Part shown: one piece after another, positions 25,152-34,501 of the stretch
How positions within the stretch are numbered: position 1 is the first letter of the stretch
How the letters are laid out: every line of letters starts with the position of its first letter
Source of the DNA: G963556115 sp963677015
Lineage (GTDB): Bacteria > Planctomycetota > SZUA-567
Reading direction: 5' to 3'
Length of the DNA: 64,000 nucleotides
Assembly (NCBI GenBank): GCA_963677015.1
Contig: OY781533.1
Location: 372,001-436,000, forward strand
Notes under the pieces: generated by a model
Told to the model about the DNA's origin: nothing
Databases searched by the model: none
The model's input: the letters and a program-made list of their open reading frames with translations, nothing else
Position numbers and translations under genes: made by a program

Positions 25152-27376
25152 TGAGTGAAGATAGTGAAATAGATAAAGACTTATTTTATGAGTTTATTGC
25201 TGAGAGTAGTGATTCTCTTCTCTCGCTTGATGAACTTTTTGTCCGGATTGAAAAGAATCCGGATGATCTTGGTGTTGTTGATCAGATTTTCCGTCCTGTT
25301 CATTCGATCAAAGGTAATTCGTCTTTCTTTGGTCTGATAAATGTCAAAAAGTTTTCGCATTCATTTGAAAGTCTGCTTCAGGAAATACGCTCCGGTAAAA
25401 GGCATGTATCGGAAGATATAATCGACGTCTTTCTTGAAGGTGGTGACTGTCTGCGGGATATGATTGACAGAGCCAGCCCGGATGTAGACAGTTCAACAAT
25501 GACTGAAAAAGAGTCCAGCGTGCTGGCTCGTATTGAAGCTCTAATCAATAATAACACTGATGATGACTCGGTGATTATTCTTGAAGCAAAGAAAAAGCTT
25601 GCGGCAGTATGTGAATTACCCGCCAGTGAGCCGCTGAGGGCACAGCTTCAAGAGATTGATGAACTGCTTGCAAAATTGACGCAATCCTCGGTTGCGGTAG
25701 CAAATACTGCTGGCGGCGGGGTTTATCTTCTGGGTGATGAAGTCGTTACCGAACAGATAGAGTATATTGCAGATTTTATAAAAAATGTAGAAGAAAATTC
25801 TAAAGACAGTGAGAAATCCGAGAAGTTTCTTGACTCAATCAATGTCCTGGAAAAAGTTGCCAATGCAGTTGATTCCACTTCTATAATTTCACACCTTAAT
25901 TCTCTGAAGAGTGATTATGTCACTATTTCTGAAGCCGGTATAGGTTTTGATGAGATAATGACCTCGTTGCTGGAGGAGCGCTTTGAAGGGGCAATGAAGT
26001 CTATCAAAGTTACTCAGGGTAAGGATGAGAAATCCGGGGAACCTTCGTCTGCGCCGGAAGCTGCGCCTGAACAGGCAGTAGCTGCTAAATCTGGGGATAA
26101 CGAATCCAAGCCTTCTGAGAAGAAGGAAAGTGCGGCTGAAGGAGCTGCTGCACCGAAAGCGCAACCGAAAGTTAAAGATTCGACCGGTAAGACTATCCGT
26201 GTTGAAGAGGAAAAAGTTGATAATTTCATGTCTTTTGTGGGTGAACTGATTATCGCCAGCGAGGTCTTCGCTTATCTGCAGCAGAAGCTTGAAGCTTATC
26301 CAACTGTCCGTTCAATATCACAGGAATTCAAGAATGCCAATATTTCATTCAATGAATTATCGAATAATCTTCAAAAGAGTCTGATGTCGGTGCGTAGGCT
26401 GCCGTTGAAATCTGTGATGCAGCGTTTGCCGCGTATTGTACGTGAAGTGGCTGCAGATACCGGCAAAAAGATTAATCTGCAGATAATTGGTGAGGAAACC
26501 AGTGTTGATAAATCGCTTATAGAGGGGCTTGAAGATCCGCTGGTACATATGGTCAGAAATTCGGTTGATCATGGTGTGGAGTTGCCTGAAGAGCGTGAAA
26601 AGATCGGAAAGAATCCTGAGGGAAGTGTTATTATAACCGCTTCATCCACGGAAGAGGTATTTACTATCTCTATTAAAGACGATGGCGCCGGTATTGATCT
26701 GGAAAAAGTTAAACAAAAGGCAGTTGAGAAGGGGCTGATTTCAGAGGAAAAGGCCAGAATCATGACAGATGGTGAGGCTGGTAGGTTGATTTTTGGAGCC
26801 GGTGTTTCCACTGCGAAAAAGGTTACTGAAATTTCCGGACGTGGTGTCGGGATGGATGTGGTGCGTACCAATATTGAAAAGCTTGGCGGTGAGATTATTG
26901 TTGATACCGAACTGGGGTTAGGCAGTGAGTTTACTATAGTTCTGCCAATGACAGTAACGCTGATGGTGGTGGATGGTCTTGTAGCCAAGGTCGGTGACGG
27001 CAGCTTTATAATACCTATTACCGATGTACGTGAGGCCGTGAGACCGGCAAAAGATAATATGGTATTGGTTACCGGTAAAGGTGAGATGCTCAATGTTCGC
27101 GGTGAACTTTATAAGCTTATCAGGTTATATGAGATCCTTGGTATTGATGCTCAATGTAAAGATAGTAATTCTTCTACTATTATTCTGGTAGAGTTTCAGG
27201 ATGAGGTTTGTGGCATAATGGTTGATGATGTTGTCGGGCAGCAGTCTGTGGTTTTGAAGGATCTGGGAAAGAAGTTTGAGCGGCTTGATGTCATCAAGGG
27301 TGGAGCTGTAATGGGTGACGGGAGCATAGGATTGGTACTTGATATTGAAGGTGTCTTTTTACACTCCAAGGTTTGA
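25151..27376 (+). CDS. cheA: Chemotaxis-type histidine kinase CheA
   Basis: Domain order follows CheA: an N-terminal HPt with His51 in PVHSIKGNSSFFG; a helical region; an Ala/Glu/Lys-rich linker at about 290-345; the dimerisation domain (EEKVDNFMSFVGELIIASE); the HATPase with HMVRNSVDHGVELP, DDGAGIDL and SGRGVGMDVVRTN; and a C-terminal CheW-like domain (VDGLVAKVGDGSFIIPI to DDVVGQQSVVLK). All catalytic parts look intact. Length (741) is typical. No clear P2 CheY-docking domain is seen. It follows the single-domain regulator and is terminated at 27434. Confidence 0.94.
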   Translation: MSEDSEIDKDLFYEFIAESSDSLLSLDELFVRIEKNPDDLGVVDQIFRPVHSIKGNSSFFGLINVKKFSHSFESLLQEIRSGKRHVSEDIIDVFLEGGDCLRDMIDRASPDVDSSTMTEKESSVLARIEALINNNTDDDSVIILEAKKKLAAVCELPASEPLRAQLQEIDELLAKLTQSSVAVANTAGGGVYLLGDEVVTEQIEYIADFIKNVEENSKDSEKSEKFLDSINVLEKVANAVDSTSIISHLNSLKSDYVTISEAGIGFDEIMTSLLEERFEGAMKSIKVTQGKDEKSGEPSSAPEAAPEQAVAAKSGDNESKPSEKKESAAEGAAAPKAQPKVKDSTGKTIRVEEEKVDNFMSFVGELIIASEVFAYLQQKLEAYPTVRSISQEFKNANISFNELSNNLQKSLMSVRRLPLKSVMQRLPRIVREVAADTGKKINLQIIGEETSVDKSLIEGLEDPLVHMVRNSVDHGVELPEEREKIGKNPEGSVIITASSTEEVFTISIKDDGAGIDLEKVKQKAVEKGLISEEKARIMTDGEAGRLIFGAGVSTAKKVTEISGRGVGMDVVRTNIEKLGGEIIVDTELGLGSEFTIVLPMTVTLMVVDGLVAKVGDGSFIIPITDVREAVRPAKDNMVLVTGKGEMLNVRGELYKLIRLYEILGIDAQCKDSNSSTIILVEFQDEVCGIMVDDVVGQQSVVLKDLGKKFERLDVIKGGAVMGDGSIGLVLDIEGVFLHSKV

Positions 27377-27829
27377 GCAAATCCTTTTTGAGGATGTTCG
27401 GCAGCTGTGAAATTAAGTTTTTATTGTATTATTACCTTTTGCTTGCGGGCAAAAGGTTTTTTATTTATGGATATTTAATCATAAGTTTTTTATAAGAGCT
27501 GTGTTTGTTATGTAAATACGCAAACCGCAGTTAATTCATTATCAGATTATTATAGGGTTTAGAAGGTTGTAATTTTGCGTAAATATGTAATTAAATATCA
27601 TTATTTTGTAAATTTTATGTTGAGTTGTTATTACGATACAACTTTTAGTGAAAATGTAACCCATTGTTTATAAATATGTTGTGTTTTTGCTGTTGTTTTA
27701 GAGGTTTTTTGAGGGGTTTCGTTAAACTTCGATAATAATTATATTACTCATACTTAATATAAACCTAACAATACGGTTTATACTTTCACACTGTCGGATG
27801 GTATTTTATGCATTTGTTAGGAGATGACT
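27377..27829. other. AT-rich intergenic region between cheA and cheB
   Basis: The first 90 bases hold the cheA terminator. The remaining 360 bases are AT-rich with no gene. A 7-bp hairpin, ATAAACC (27759-27765) with GGTTTAT (27775-27781), lies about 50 bases upstream of cheB. No confident promoter could be placed, but the terminator implies that the cheB-MCP genes have their own. Confidence 0.5.
27434..27463 (+). terminator. Rho-independent terminator after cheA
   Basis: ACCTTTTGC (27434-27442) pairs with GCAAAAGGT (27449-27457), then a T-run. Confidence 0.88.
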
Positions 27830-28393
27830 ATGGGTAGAAGAGAATGCCTGGCGATAGGTGCGTCGATGGGTGGCCCTAAAGTTTTGAAAGAGATATTGCC
27901 TGAAATATGCCGGAATAATATATGCCCTATTTTTATTGCGCAACATATTGAGCTGAGAGCTACGGAGTGTTTCAGGGCTTCACTGCAAAGTTATGTTGGT
28001 GATTATTCAATTAAAATAGGAGAATCACTGGATAATGTTCAGCAGCGTACTGTCTATCTTTATCCTGGATTTGGCCATATGAGGGTTATGAAAAATAGCG
28101 GTAGTATAATGCTTAATATTTTTGAGAATGGTATGATGAAAAATGCAGTAGATGCTCTTTTCAGTTCGGTTGCTTCTGTTTATGGTGCTGATTGTACTGC
28201 TGTTGTTCTTACCGGTATGGGTATTGACGGGCTTTCAGGTTCATATGAGATAAAGCAGGCTGGCGGTGAAGTAATTGTTCAGGACAGGCAGAGTTCTCTG
28301 GTTTGGTCTATGCCCAGTGCTGTTGCGGGCAGAGGTCTGGCTGACAGAATTTTGTCTGTAGGAAATATTGCGAAGCATGTTTCGTTAGGTTGA
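27830..28393 (+). CDS. cheB: CheB-type methylesterase domain without receiver
   Basis: The protein is only the CheB catalytic domain (187 residues). The Ser-His-Asp triad is visible in IGASMGGPKVL, IAQHIELR and LTGMGIDGLSG. CheB removes methyl groups from MCP glutamates. The usual N-terminal receiver is missing, so CheA cannot activate it in the standard way. ATG 27830 follows TTAGGAG at 27817-27823; the ATG at 27824 is too close. It is the first gene of a group with a phosphatase-like gene and an MCP. No cheR methyltransferase lies in the window. Confidence 0.88.
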   Translation: MGRRECLAIGASMGGPKVLKEILPEICRNNICPIFIAQHIELRATECFRASLQSYVGDYSIKIGESLDNVQQRTVYLYPGFGHMRVMKNSGSIMLNIFENGMMKNAVDALFSSVASVYGADCTAVVLTGMGIDGLSGSYEIKQAGGEVIVQDRQSSLVWSMPSAVAGRGLADRILSVGNIAKHVSLG

Positions 28394-28409
28394 TAGTGAA
28401 AGGCGGTAT

Positions 28410-28856
28410 ATGGAGATTGTCTTTATCGATGAAGGTGAGTCCAATAGGGCAATAATGGCAAAAAGTCTTTATGATCATATTGTTGAAGGTAAAAAAAAGA
28501 AAAAGAAGAATTTACCAAAATCAAGTGTTGCCACAGTCGGAAAGAATAAGAGTCTGCATATGAAAGGGATGAAGGCTTTGCGTGAATTCGGACTTACTGT
28601 CAGCCCCTGTTCCAGAAAAGATGTGAAGAATTTGAGTGACATGAAAATTTCTGAAAAAACAAGACTTATAGTGTTGGGCCATGATAATGATAAAAAAATT
28701 ATTAAAAAAAATTCTGGCAAAGCAAAGGTGGAATTCTGGGCAATAGATAATCCTGTGAATGACTGTCAGAGTGAGGTTAAATTACGTTTTTTCAGACGTG
28801 TCCGTGATCAGTTATGGGTCAATTTAGAGAATCTGGTGGCTGAGATAATAAAATAA
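28410..28856 (+). CDS. LMW-phosphatase/ArsC-like protein with replaced catalytic Cys
   Basis: The 148-residue sequence aligns without gaps to the P-loop of low-molecular-weight protein tyrosine phosphatases and arsenate reductases: IVFIDEGESNRAIMA against the usual VLFVCxGNxCRSxMA. The nucleophilic Cys is Asp7 and the second Cys is Asn12, while Arg13 is kept. Later family features are also kept: SSVATVGK near the AGT strand, LREFGLTVS, and the C-terminal IDNP (Asp113, the general acid position) with LRFFRRVRDQLW. A six-Lys run at 28-33 replaces a loop. Classical Cys chemistry is impossible, so it is probably a binding or regulatory pseudo-enzyme. It lies 16 bases after cheB and nine bases before the MCP gene. 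Confidence 0.72.
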   Translation: MEIVFIDEGESNRAIMAKSLYDHIVEGKKKKKKNLPKSSVATVGKNKSLHMKGMKALREFGLTVSPCSRKDVKNLSDMKISEKTRLIVLGHDNDKKIIKKNSGKAKVEFWAIDNPVNDCQSEVKLRFFRRVRDQLWVNLENLVAEIIK

Positions 28857-28865
28857 GGAGCTGTG

Positions 28866-31148
28866 ATGACTCTGGCAAAGAAGACAGTTGTTACTTACCT
28901 ATTGATAGCGATTGTTCCGATGGCGGTAGTGGGCGGATTTATTTGGGAGCTGACAAATAATAGTTTTAATGAACTTGGTGCGTATGCCAAGAATGGTTTG
29001 AAACATGCTGCTATTGAAAAAGTTGATTCTATCAGGAAGATGAAGCAGGAGCAGATAACAAGTTTCTTTGATTCTCGCAAGAGTGATATTAATGTTATCT
29101 CCAATGAAGTGGCGTCACTTATGGAATTACCGGTGATGAAGAATAATGGTGATCCTATGAGTAAAAGGCAGCTGCGTATTGAAATGTCATTTTATTCCGG
29201 GATGCTGGAGAACTTTTGTCGGGAGTATGGCTATGCAAACCTGTATCTTTTTGCCCCGAGCGGTTATTGCTTTTATGCTGTAGACAAGAATGGTATTGTA
29301 AAGAATAAGCTTCTTGAAGAAGAATATAAAGAGACTCCGCTCGCTGAGGCCTTGCGCCGGTCACAAAAGGATAAAGGTTTTGCCTTTACTGATTATGAGC
29401 TTTTTGCGGCGGACGGTAAGGAATCATACCCATATGCCTTTATGGTAATGCCAATAGTTGTTAAGAAAGATATTATTATGTATCTCGGGTTGCAGCTTGG
29501 AACCGATCTGGTAAATTCAATGATGGCCAAAGGCGGAAGTGTTGAGAACCGGGTGGAATCATACCTTGTTGGGCTCGACGGTTATATGCGTTCAGATACG
29601 CTGCTCAGTCCTGATGAGTATGGTGTGGCTAATTCCTTTTTGAATGATGCAAAGATTGGAGGTATCACCGAAAAATTAACTCAGGGGCAGAGTGGTGCCG
29701 GGATTGGTACAAATTATTTGGGAGATAAGGTTATCAGTTCGTATGCGGTGATGGATATTTTCGGTAATAAGTGGGCGGTAATCTGTGATGAGAACTATGA
29801 GCATGCTATGTCTGCCAGCAGTAAGATGGATAATTATATAGCTTCAGCCGGCAGCAGTGTAAAAAAGTCATCTATATTTATAGCGCTGGTTATTTCACTG
29901 ATTGTGGTAATACTTGCTTTTCTGCTTAGCCGGGTTGTAACTAAACCAATTATTTTTGCCGGGAATATGATTGATGTGCTGGCCGAGAGAGTTTACAGTC
30001 TTTCCAATATCTTCAGTAGTAAGCTTGCTCTAGGGAATTGGGATGTGGAAATATCAGATATCAAGATTCCTGAATCTCAGCTGGAGTTATTACGGCGCAG
30101 CAGTAATAGAAAAGATGAATTTGGTGCGATGAGCCGTTCCCAGCTGAAAATTGTTGAAGCAATTCACGAGAATATTGATGCGGTAAATAAAATTATTGAG
30201 AATGTCACTATTGCGCTTCTGCAGGTCAGAGCAACCAGCAATCAGGTAGCGATAGGCGCTGGGCAGCTTAGTGATTCGAGTGCGATTCTTTCTGATGGCG
30301 CTACCGATCAGGCCAGGAGTATGGCGCAGGTTTCGGAGTCTATCTCCAATATAAGTAAACATAATCTGCAGCGGGTGAAACAGACAGAGGAAGGTCTGGA
30401 GATCGTAAAGCACTCAAATGAGAAGATAACACTTGGCAATGAACGTATAAGTGAAATGATGAGCGCAATCAATTCTATTGAAGAGAGTTCAAAAGAGATA
30501 CGTATCGTAACCAAGATAATAGAGGATATTGCTTTTCAGACAAATCTGCTGGCAATTAATGCGGCGGTTGAAGCGGCACGGGCTGGTCAGCATGGTAAAG
30601 GATTTGCAGTAGTTGCTGAAGAGGTCCGTACGCTGGCGACCAGAAGCGCCGAGGCTGCGCAGCAGACGGTTGGACTGATAGCAAATTCAGAGAAGTCGGT
30701 AAAATCAGGGGTTGGCATCGCTGAAGAGGTGGTCAGTACCTTCAGCGGTATTGCCGCAGATATTGGTAATATAAGTGAAATAATTGATAATATTTATGTG
30801 AAGACCAATTCGGAAAATGAATCTCTGAATGAATCATCAGAGGCGCTGAGCGCAATAAATGTGGTTACTCAGACGAATACAGCCGGGGCTGAGGAGACCG
30901 CTTCCGCAGCGGCTGAGATGCAGGTTACTGTGGATATGCTCAATGAAATTTTGAGTGAGTTTACCTTGAAAGAGGACATAGACTGTGAGAGTAATATTAA
31001 TATTCTGACAGCTGGAAATAGAGCCAAGTCTGAACTCCAAGCATTTGCCGAGGCGGAGTATGATGAAGACATGTTTGCTGCAGAAGATTATGAAGAAGAT
31101 GACATCCCGCAGCTTACGGTATCCGGTATACCTCAGGAGACTGCCTGA
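28866..31148 (+). CDS. Methyl-accepting chemotaxis protein
   Basis: The 760-residue transmembrane receptor has TM1 at about 8-28, a large periplasmic sensor (about 30-330) with a Cache-like pattern (YGYANLYLFAPSGYCFYAVD), TM2 at about 336-356 and a HAMP-like linker. A cytoplasmic signalling domain follows, with its hairpin tip (EDIAFQTNLLAINAAVEAARAG) near 553-574. The tip residues that bind CheA/CheW are intact. The last 40 residues are strongly acidic, with no CheB/CheR pentapeptide. ATG 28866 follows AAGGAG. The sensed ligand is unknown. Confidence 0.94.
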   Translation: MTLAKKTVVTYLLIAIVPMAVVGGFIWELTNNSFNELGAYAKNGLKHAAIEKVDSIRKMKQEQITSFFDSRKSDINVISNEVASLMELPVMKNNGDPMSKRQLRIEMSFYSGMLENFCREYGYANLYLFAPSGYCFYAVDKNGIVKNKLLEEEYKETPLAEALRRSQKDKGFAFTDYELFAADGKESYPYAFMVMPIVVKKDIIMYLGLQLGTDLVNSMMAKGGSVENRVESYLVGLDGYMRSDTLLSPDEYGVANSFLNDAKIGGITEKLTQGQSGAGIGTNYLGDKVISSYAVMDIFGNKWAVICDENYEHAMSASSKMDNYIASAGSSVKKSSIFIALVISLIVVILAFLLSRVVTKPIIFAGNMIDVLAERVYSLSNIFSSKLALGNWDVEISDIKIPESQLELLRRSSNRKDEFGAMSRSQLKIVEAIHENIDAVNKIIENVTIALLQVRATSNQVAIGAGQLSDSSAILSDGATDQARSMAQVSESISNISKHNLQRVKQTEEGLEIVKHSNEKITLGNERISEMMSAINSIEESSKEIRIVTKIIEDIAFQTNLLAINAAVEAARAGQHGKGFAVVAEEVRTLATRSAEAAQQTVGLIANSEKSVKSGVGIAEEVVSTFSGIAADIGNISEIIDNIYVKTNSENESLNESSEALSAINVVTQTNTAGAEETASAAAEMQVTVDMLNEILSEFTLKEDIDCESNINILTAGNRAKSELQAFAEAEYDEDMFAAEDYEEDDIPQLTVSGIPQETA

Positions 31149-31210
31149 AAATAATATTAGGGTTATTTAAGGCTGTTCACAAACGGCTGCTGAGTTTGTT
31201 GTATGTGTTT

Positions 31211-31263
31211 TTGTAAAAATAATAAGGTGACGGTACGACACCGTCACCTTATTATTTTTACAA
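31211..31263. terminator. Bidirectional terminator with perfect 24-bp stem
   Basis: Bases 31211-31234 are the exact reverse complement of 31240-31263 around the loop ACGAC. The GC-rich centre is flanked by A-runs and T-runs, so it should terminate both the plus-strand MCP transcript and the minus-strand cysS transcript. Confidence 0.95.
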
Positions 31264-31291
31264 TATTAAACTGTAGAACAGAGTAGCGGAA

Positions 31292-32674
31292 TCAGATGGC
31301 CCGCAGTGCCGGTCCGGCAGGGGTGTCCATAACTTCAAAACCCATGGCGGTTATTTTGTCGCGAGCCGCATCAGCTCCAGCGTAATCCTTCTCACTTTTC
31401 AGCCGACTCCGTTCGGCAAGCAGTGTCAGTACCTCTGACGGTACTTCAAATTCTCCGCTGCCTTCAAGATGCTGTAGCAGGCGCAATCCCAGAACTTTAT
31501 CCATTTCAACTATAGTGCGTGCTGCATCATTTTTATCAATTTTATTATCTTTCATTAGAGTCCAGAGTGTCGCTATTGCCTTTGGACTGTCCAGATCATT
31601 AAAAATATGCTCTTTAAATGTAGTGATATATTCCTGATTGATCTGGCCTTTGGCAATATCCTTGTCTGCAAGAAAATCACGAATTCTGCTCAAAGCGGTT
31701 GCGGCAGCGTCAAGCGCTTCCCAGGTGAATTTGAGCGGTCCGCGGTAGTGTGCGGTCAGAATGAGATAGCGGAAGGCCATAGGGTCGTAGCCCTTCTGCA
31801 GAATTGTATCCAGCAACAGAGTACCGCCGGCTGATTTTGACATTTTCTCACTCTCACCAAAACTGAGCCAGCCAGCATGAATCCAGAAATTTGCAAAAGG
31901 CTTACCGGTGACTGATTCTGACTGAATTATTTCATTTGTATGATGCACCGGAATATGATCTATGCCGCCGGTGTGTATATCAAAGCTCTCACCCAGATAT
32001 TTCATGGACATGGCACTGCATTCTAGATGCCATCCGGGAAAGCCGACACCCCAGGGTGAATCCCATTCCATCTGGCGTTTGGCATCTTTGGGAGAAAACT
32101 TCCATAGTGAAAAGTCATATCCGGAACGCTTATCACCGGTACCGACGCGGGAGTATTCATCCGATGCTTTTATTCGCATATTGCTCAGGTCTGTTATTGG
32201 GGTGAACTTGGTTGTGTCAAAATATATTCCGTCTTCATTGCGGTAAGTCAGCCCTTTTTCTTCCATCTTTTTAATCATCTCGATCTGCTCAGTAATATGA
32301 TCGGTGGCACGGCAGACAATATCAGGAGGCAGAATATTCAGACCGGCACAGTCTTCGAAGAATTTTGCTTTGAAAACTTCGGTCATTGCCCAGGCGTCTT
32401 TCCCTTCTACCTTCGCTGCTCTTTCGATCTTGTCTTCGCCGGCATCGGCATCATCTGTAAGATGTCCGACGTCTGTAACATTCATTGCATGCTGAATTCG
32501 GTAGCCGGCAAATTGGAGAGAGCGTTTGAGAAGATCTGAGAAGGTGTAGGTTCTAAGATTTCCGATATGCTGAAAAGAGTATACTGTAGGTCCGCAACTG
32601 TACATACGCACTTTATTTCCTTCAAGCGGTTTGAATGGTTCTACACTCTTTGTAATACTGTTATAAAGCTTCAC
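31292..32674 (-). CDS. cysS: Cysteinyl-tRNA synthetase
   Basis: CysS charges tRNA-Cys. The class I signatures are visible: YSCGPTVYSFQHIGNLRTY (HIGH-like HIGN), the zinc ligands in the GWHLECSAMS and DIHTGGIDHIPVHHTNEI stretch, and KMSKSAGG (KMSKS). The start is set at GTG 32674 because AAGGAG lies nine bases upstream; the in-frame ATG at 32710 lies ahead of that site. The resulting 460 residues match the usual length. No T-box leader is present. Confidence 0.95.
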   Translation of the reverse strand: MKLYNSITKSVEPFKPLEGNKVRMYSCGPTVYSFQHIGNLRTYTFSDLLKRSLQFAGYRIQHAMNVTDVGHLTDDADAGEDKIERAAKVEGKDAWAMTEVFKAKFFEDCAGLNILPPDIVCRATDHITEQIEMIKKMEEKGLTYRNEDGIYFDTTKFTPITDLSNMRIKASDEYSRVGTGDKRSGYDFSLWKFSPKDAKRQMEWDSPWGVGFPGWHLECSAMSMKYLGESFDIHTGGIDHIPVHHTNEIIQSESVTGKPFANFWIHAGWLSFGESEKMSKSAGGTLLLDTILQKGYDPMAFRYLILTAHYRGPLKFTWEALDAAATALSRIRDFLADKDIAKGQINQEYITTFKEHIFNDLDSPKAIATLWTLMKDNKIDKNDAARTIVEMDKVLGLRLLQHLEGSGEFEVPSEVLTLLAERSRLKSEKDYAGADAARDKITAMGFEVMDTPAGPALRAI

Positions 32675-32980
32675 GGTTACGATCTCCTTAAATTGTTGAT
32701 GGCAATTCATACTTGTTAATTATGCAGTATGTCGATTGCATTATATTGACTAAAATATATAAATAATTTATTCATGAACAGGTAATAATAATACTTATTA
32801 ATACTATGTTTTTGCTTGTGATAATTTTAATATAAGTTATTATTAGTAAGTTGTCCTTTATTCAGTTTTTTATCCAGTTATGCTTGCAACGCAGTGATAC
32901 GTAAATCGTTACTTCAACCTGTAATAGCGTATAATAGCGTTTATAAAAGTATACATTATTTGGTAAATTAGGTAAAGAAG
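32675..32980. other. Divergent intergenic region cysS / hybrid kinase
   Basis: This AT-rich gap should hold two divergent promoters. A TATAAT at 32930-32935 is a good -10 for the plus-strand hybrid kinase gene, but its -35 is weak. The short repeat TAATAGCGT occurs twice (32922-32930 and 32932-32940), overlapping the -10, and could be a regulator site. Confidence 0.45.
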
Positions 32981-34501
32981 ATGTACAAAAATTCTACAAT
33001 TCTTATTATTGATGATTTAAGCTCAAGTGTGAAGATGATTGAGAATTTTTTGAGTGAATATCGCGTATTGTCAGCGACTTCCGGTGATGAGGGATTGGAG
33101 CTTGCGAAAAAGTATCAGCCTGATCTGATACTTCTTGATGTTATAATGCCTGGAATGACCGGCTTTGAGGTCTGTGAAGAGCTTAAACGTAATGGTGAAC
33201 TCCGTGATATACCGGTAATTTTTCTGACAACCTGTAATCGACGTGAGGATATTGACAGGAGTTTTGATTTAGGGGCTTTTGACTATATAACCAAACCGAT
33301 AAGCGGGAAAGCATTGCGCGCTAAAATTCATGCTGTTTTTTCAATTCTTGATAAGATTCGCAATAAGCGGATATATGATAATACCCGCAAAAATGAGGCT
33401 AACGAAATTTTTGTTAAAGGCATGTCTCATAATTTTAACAATATGTTCGGCGGTATAATTGGTATGGCACAGCTTCTTGAAAAATTGGAAACCAGTGAAG
33501 CCAAGGTCGCCCGGTATGCAAAAATGATCAGAACTACTGCCGAGAATGGAGCAAAACTGGTAGCGCAGTTGCTGGAGTTCTCTCAGAGCAGCGATTTTTC
33601 TTTTGAGAGGATTGATATCAAGGATGTCCTGGATTCAGTCTGCAGGTATGCGCTGAATGAAATTAATAGTGCGTTTATTTTTAAATACAAGTTTGCAGCT
33701 GAGAATTCATTTATTGTCGGCGACCCGGATAAACTTTTCATGGTATTTAAAAATCTGCTTCTCAATGCTAATGATGCGATTGATAATGATTTTGAAATAG
33801 TTGTAGGTACGGAGAATGTGACGCTGAAAGAGAACCAGTCAAGTAAATACGGTATTGAACCCGGGGACTATCTTAAAGTGTATATTTCTGACCATGGCTG
33901 TGGCATCGGTAGTGATATAATAGGTAAAATCTTTGAACCGTTCTTCTCTACGTCTGATCTCAGTGAAGCCAAAGGACTGGGTTTGGCTGAAGCTAGAGGT
34001 ATTATAAATGGTCATCGCGGTGCGATTGATTGTTTGAATAAATCATCGGGCGGAGCGGAGTTTTATATTTTACTGCCATTGAGTAAAAAACTGGTATCAC
34101 CGGTAATCGGTGAGGAGTTTGTTGATAATATCAGTTCTGAAGGTAAGATCCTTTTGGTTGATGATGAGGAAATAAGCCTTCTTTTTGCTCAGGAAATGCT
34201 TCGAAAATCAGGATACTCTGTTGAGACTGCGGTAAATGGTGAGGAAGCATTGGCTCTGTATAGAGTTGATGGAGCAAATATTGATCTGGTCCTTTCAGAT
34301 ATTATTATGCCGCGTATGAATGGTATAGAGCTTGCATCTGAACTGCGGAAATTAAATTCAAATGTTCGCATTATATTAATGACCGGTCATTCTCTTGATC
34401 TTGAAGAAAAAGATATAGATTTTATTAAAGGCATAATTAAGAAGCCATTTAGAGGAGCGGAGATTATTAATCTTATAAATAGTGTTCTTGCTGCTGAATG
34501 A
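32981..34501 (+). CDS. Receiver-histidine kinase-receiver hybrid
   Basis: The 506-residue soluble protein has receiver 1 (about 6-122) with Asp53 in LLDVIMPG, a HisKA with His150 in KGMSHNFNNMFGG, and an HATPase with NLLLNANDAI, SDHGCGIG and AKGLGLAEA. Receiver 2 (about 385-505) carries Asp440 in LSDIIMP. The SHNFNN box resembles kinases that usually carry HDFNN. There is no sensor or transmembrane segment; input is presumably through receiver 1. It is monocistronic. The histidine phosphotransfer partner is unknown; CheA HPt would be one possibility. Confidence 0.92.
   Translation: MYKNSTILIIDDLSSSVKMIENFLSEYRVLSATSGDEGLELAKKYQPDLILLDVIMPGMTGFEVCEELKRNGELRDIPVIFLTTCNRREDIDRSFDLGAFDYITKPISGKALRAKIHAVFSILDKIRNKRIYDNTRKNEANEIFVKGMSHNFNNMFGGIIGMAQLLEKLETSEAKVARYAKMIRTTAENGAKLVAQLLEFSQSSDFSFERIDIKDVLDSVCRYALNEINSAFIFKYKFAAENSFIVGDPDKLFMVFKNLLLNANDAIDNDFEIVVGTENVTLKENQSSKYGIEPGDYLKVYISDHGCGIGSDIIGKIFEPFFSTSDLSEAKGLGLAEARGIINGHRGAIDCLNKSSGGAEFYILLPLSKKLVSPVIGEEFVDNISSEGKILLVDDEEISLLFAQEMLRKSGYSVETAVNGEEALALYRVDGANIDLVLSDIIMPRMNGIELASELRKLNSNVRIILMTGHSLDLEEKDIDFIKGIIKKPFRGAEIINLINSVLAAE

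Noticed and set aside
32675..32980. T-box leader for cysS
   Set aside because: No T-box core motif is found on the minus strand upstream of the cysS start.
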